DNA from: Thiopseudomonas sp964394445
Lineage (GTDB): Bacteria; Pseudomonadota; Gammaproteobacteria; Pseudomonadales; Pseudomonadaceae
Reading direction: 5' to 3'
Assembly: GCA_964394445.1 (NCBI GenBank)
Contig: CAYMXO010000011.1
Coordinates: 1-44,493, forward strand
Length of the DNA stretch: 44,493 nt
The notes under the pieces: model-generated
Told to the model about the DNA's origin: nothing
Database searches by the model: none
Seen by the model: only the letters and a program-made list of their open reading frames with translations
Made by a program: the position numbers and the translations under genes
Shown: positions 42,479 to 44,493 of the stretch, piece after piece
Numbering within the stretch: the stretch's first letter is position 1
Layout: the number at the start of each line of letters is the position of its first letter

Positions 42479-42607
42479 TTTGCAGGAGGGGGCTGCCTCC
42501 AACAGTCACAGCCAAGATCTCTCAGGGGACGAGCCCCTTCGTACAAGGTCCGACTGCACTTTTGTACGAACGGGTTTATCCCGTGAGGCGCTGCCCGTTC
42601 GTAAAAG
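42479..42607. repeat. Cluster of REP elements inside the pot operon
   Basis: Four elements lie in the 185-bp potH-potI gap. They are GGAGG/CCTCC (42479-42503, minus), GGGG/CCCC with TTCGTACAA (about 42519-42547, plus), ACGGG-type (42560-42587, minus, the family seen at 1-185), and a half element with CCCGTTCGTAAAAGG (42591-42607). Confidence 0.82.
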
Positions 42608-42619
42608 GCCAACACGGGC

Positions 42620-43531
42620 TTAGCTTTCCAGCTCTTTGGCCTGGGCACGGTTGAACAGCACAATCGGGATGATCAAAATCAGCAGCATCACCACCGCCAG
42701 CGCCGAGGCCACCGGCCAGTCGCGGTTGTTGAAAAACTCCTGCCACAGCACTTTACCGATCATCAGGGTTTCCGGGCCGCCGAGCAGTTCGGGGATGACG
42801 AACTCGCCCACTACCGGGATGAATACCAGCATGCAGCCGGTAATAATGCCGCCTTTGGACAGCGGAAAGGTGATCTTCCAGAAGCTGGTATGGCGGCGCG
42901 CGCCCAGATCAGCCGCGGCTTCCAGCAGCGACAAGTCATGTTTGGCCAGGTTGGCATACAGCGGCAGCACCATAAACGGCAGATAGGCATACACAATACC
43001 GATGTAGACCGCGATATTGGTGTTGAGAATCTGTAGCGGTTCGCTGATCAAACCGGTCCAGAGCAGAAAATTGTTCAGGATGCCGTTATTGCTGAGAATG
43101 CCCATCCAGGCGTAAACGCGGATCAGCAACGCGGTCCAGGTCGGCATCATGATCAGCAGCAACCACACTGGGCGCATCGGTTCGCTGGAGCGGGCAATCG
43201 CATAGGCCATCGGGTAACCGACCAGCAGGCACAGGAAGGTGCTGATCAATGCAATTTTAACCGAGCCCAGATAAGCCGCAATGTACAGTTTGTCTTCGCT
43301 GAGCAGGATGTAGTTGCCCAGGTTGAGCAGCACTGTCAGCTGCTGGTCGGCCCATTCCACCAGGCTGGTATAGGGCGGAATGGCGATGTCGGCTTCGGCA
43401 AAGCTGATTTTCAGGATGATGGCGAACGGCAGCAGGAAGAACACCAGCAGCCACAAAAAAGGCACACCAATCAGCGCGTGGCGGCCCTTGGGCAGCCAGC
43501 GGCGCAAGCGCAGTCCGGTCATGCTTTTCAT
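42620..43531 (-). CDS. potH: Polyamine ABC transporter permease PotH
   Basis: The partner permease of PotI. The 303-residue protein has an N-terminal cytosolic stretch, six hydrophobic helices and the EAA loop LEAAADLGARRHTSFWKITFP. Its ATG overlaps the potG stop by four bases (ATGA), so the two are translationally coupled. Confidence 0.93.
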   Translation of the reverse strand: MKSMTGLRLRRWLPKGRHALIGVPFLWLLVFFLLPFAIILKISFAEADIAIPPYTSLVEWADQQLTVLLNLGNYILLSEDKLYIAAYLGSVKIALISTFLCLLVGYPMAYAIARSSEPMRPVWLLLIMMPTWTALLIRVYAWMGILSNNGILNNFLLWTGLISEPLQILNTNIAVYIGIVYAYLPFMVLPLYANLAKHDLSLLEAAADLGARRHTSFWKITFPLSKGGIITGCMLVFIPVVGEFVIPELLGGPETLMIGKVLWQEFFNNRDWPVASALAVVMLLILIIPIVLFNRAQAKELES

Positions 43532-44493
43532 TGCTGGAACACCACGCCGCTGTCGTCCACCCAGTGGACAAAAACTTCGTCATCCCAGGTCGGGCGTTTG
43601 ACGTTACGCTCGGAGTTGGCCATGAACGCCTGGGCGATCTTGCCCGAGGGCAACTCTACGTAATACACGGAATGGCCGCCCAGATAGGCAATGTCGTGCA
43701 CGGTGGCGGTGCTCCAGTTGTACTCTTCGTACTCCAGATCGTCCGGCTTTTCGCTACACAGCAGCAGTTTTTCCGGGCGCAGGGCAAAGGTCACGCGCTT
43801 GTTTTCCTCGCGCGAGGCAATGCCGTGGCCAATGTAAATCGGCAGCGGCATGTCCGGGCAGGCGATGATGGCATGGTCCGGCTCTTCAACAATCAGCTCG
43901 CCGTCAAACAGGTTCACGTTGCCGATAAATTCGCACACCATGCGGTTGGCCGGGGTTTCGTAGATGTCCACCGGCGTGCCGACCTGCTCGATCCAGCCCT
44001 GGTTCATGATGGCGATGCGCTCGGCCATGGTCATGGCTTCTTCCTGGTCGTGGGTGACCATGACGCAGGTCACGCCGACCCGTTCGATGATCTCCACCAG
44101 CTCCAGCTGCATTTGCGAGCGCAGTTTTTTGTCCAGCGCACCCATGGGTTCGTCCAGCAGCAACAGCTTGGGCCGTTTGGCCAGCGAACGGGCCAGTGCC
44201 ACACGCTGGCGCTGGCCACCGGACAGCTGGTGCGGCTTGCGCTTGGCATACTTGGTCATGTGCACCAGACGCAGCATTTCGTCCACCCGCTCCTGGATTT
44301 CCTCTTTGGGCAGGCCGTCCTGCTTGAGGCCAAAGGCAATGTTCTGCTCCACGCTCATGTGCGGGAACAGCGCATAGGACTGGAACATCATGTTGATTGG
44401 CCGCTCATAGGGCGGCATGTCGGTGATGTCCACGCCATCGAGGTAGATTTTGCCTTCGGTGGGGGTTTCAAACCCGGCCAGCATGCGCAGCAA
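43528..44493 (-). CDS. potG: Polyamine ABC transporter ATP-binding protein PotG (5' part outside the window)
   Basis: The ATPase subunit that powers putrescine/spermidine uptake. The visible 321 residues begin after Walker A, at LLRMLAGFETPTEG. They include the Q-loop MMFQSYALFPHM, the signature LSGGQRQRVALARSL, Walker B LLLLDEPMGALD, the H-loop VMVTHDQEEAM, and a C-terminal TOBE regulatory domain. The gene continues past the right edge; potF, expected upstream, is not in view. Confidence 0.94.
   Translation of the reverse strand: MLRMLAGFETPTEGKIYLDGVDITDMPPYERPINMMFQSYALFPHMSVEQNIAFGLKQDGLPKEEIQERVDEMLRLVHMTKYAKRKPHQLSGGQRQRVALARSLAKRPKLLLLDEPMGALDKKLRSQMQLELVEIIERVGVTCVMVTHDQEEAMTMAERIAIMNQGWIEQVGTPVDIYETPANRMVCEFIGNVNLFDGELIVEEPDHAIIACPDMPLPIYIGHGIASREENKRVTFALRPEKLLLCSEKPDDLEYEEYNWSTATVHDIAYLGGHSVYYVELPSGKIAQAFMANSERNVKRPTWDDEVFVHWVDDSGVVFQQ

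Overview
The window looks like a chromosomal segment of a pseudomonad (Gammaproteobacteria, Pseudomonadaceae or a close relative). The evidence is the gene content and order that pseudomonads share (nhaP2-mscK-selO; sutA/glnK/ubiK/comM; gpmI-envC-ctpA next to hisF-hisA-hisB; asmA-mutY-yggX-tRNA-Phe; cysQ-nudE divergent from yrfG), the presence of SutA, and many short palindromic REP elements of pseudomonad type. A species cannot be named from the sequence alone. A run of 100 N at 15410-15509, with an identical 55-base sequence on each side, shows this is a draft or metagenome scaffold.

Layout. 1-185 is a tandem array of inverted REP pairs. 286-9777 (+) carries a cation/proton antiporter, a large mechanosensitive channel, SelO, a DUF4395 membrane protein, a Tim44-domain protein, a SUKH-type protein and an acyl-CoA thioesterase. 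9825-13614 holds sutA, glnK and an HU gene on the minus strand, ubiK and comM on the plus strand, and a small SCP2-like protein convergent with comM. 13797-15293 is ubiC-ubiA. After the assembly gap come a response regulator, secB, grxC and a membrane rhodanese (all -). 18093-22261 (+) is gpmI-envC-ctpA, linking glycolysis and periplasmic murein/protease functions. 22656-25089 (-) is hisB-hisA and hisF, with hisH missing from its usual place. 25193-31679 (+) is panM, asmA, mutY, yggX, tRNA-Phe and a PAS-GGDEF-EAL protein. 32060-34535 (-) contains a di-haem peroxidase with an Anr/FNR-type box, and a small sulfur-stress group (a DUF442 phosphatase-like protein, a DUF2892 membrane protein and an ArsR repressor with the two cysteines of BigR/SqrR). 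An MFS transporter, cysQ-nudE, yrfG, cytochrome b561 and a ferritin follow. The window ends with an Rpn-type nuclease pseudogene and the polyamine ABC transporter genes potG-potH-potI (-), potG being cut by the window edge.

The least ordinary material lies between genes. Nearly every intergenic space from 15 kb onward carries palindromic repeats of several families. The stems vary by compensating changes while the flanking tails stay fixed. Two of the families pair with each other as inverted A-B modules. A 49-base element that can fold as a two-hairpin three-way junction occurs in three full copies and one partial copy; two of its copies flank the Rpn pseudogene in direct orientation. One repeat supplies the stop codon of cysQ, and another cluster separates potH from potI.
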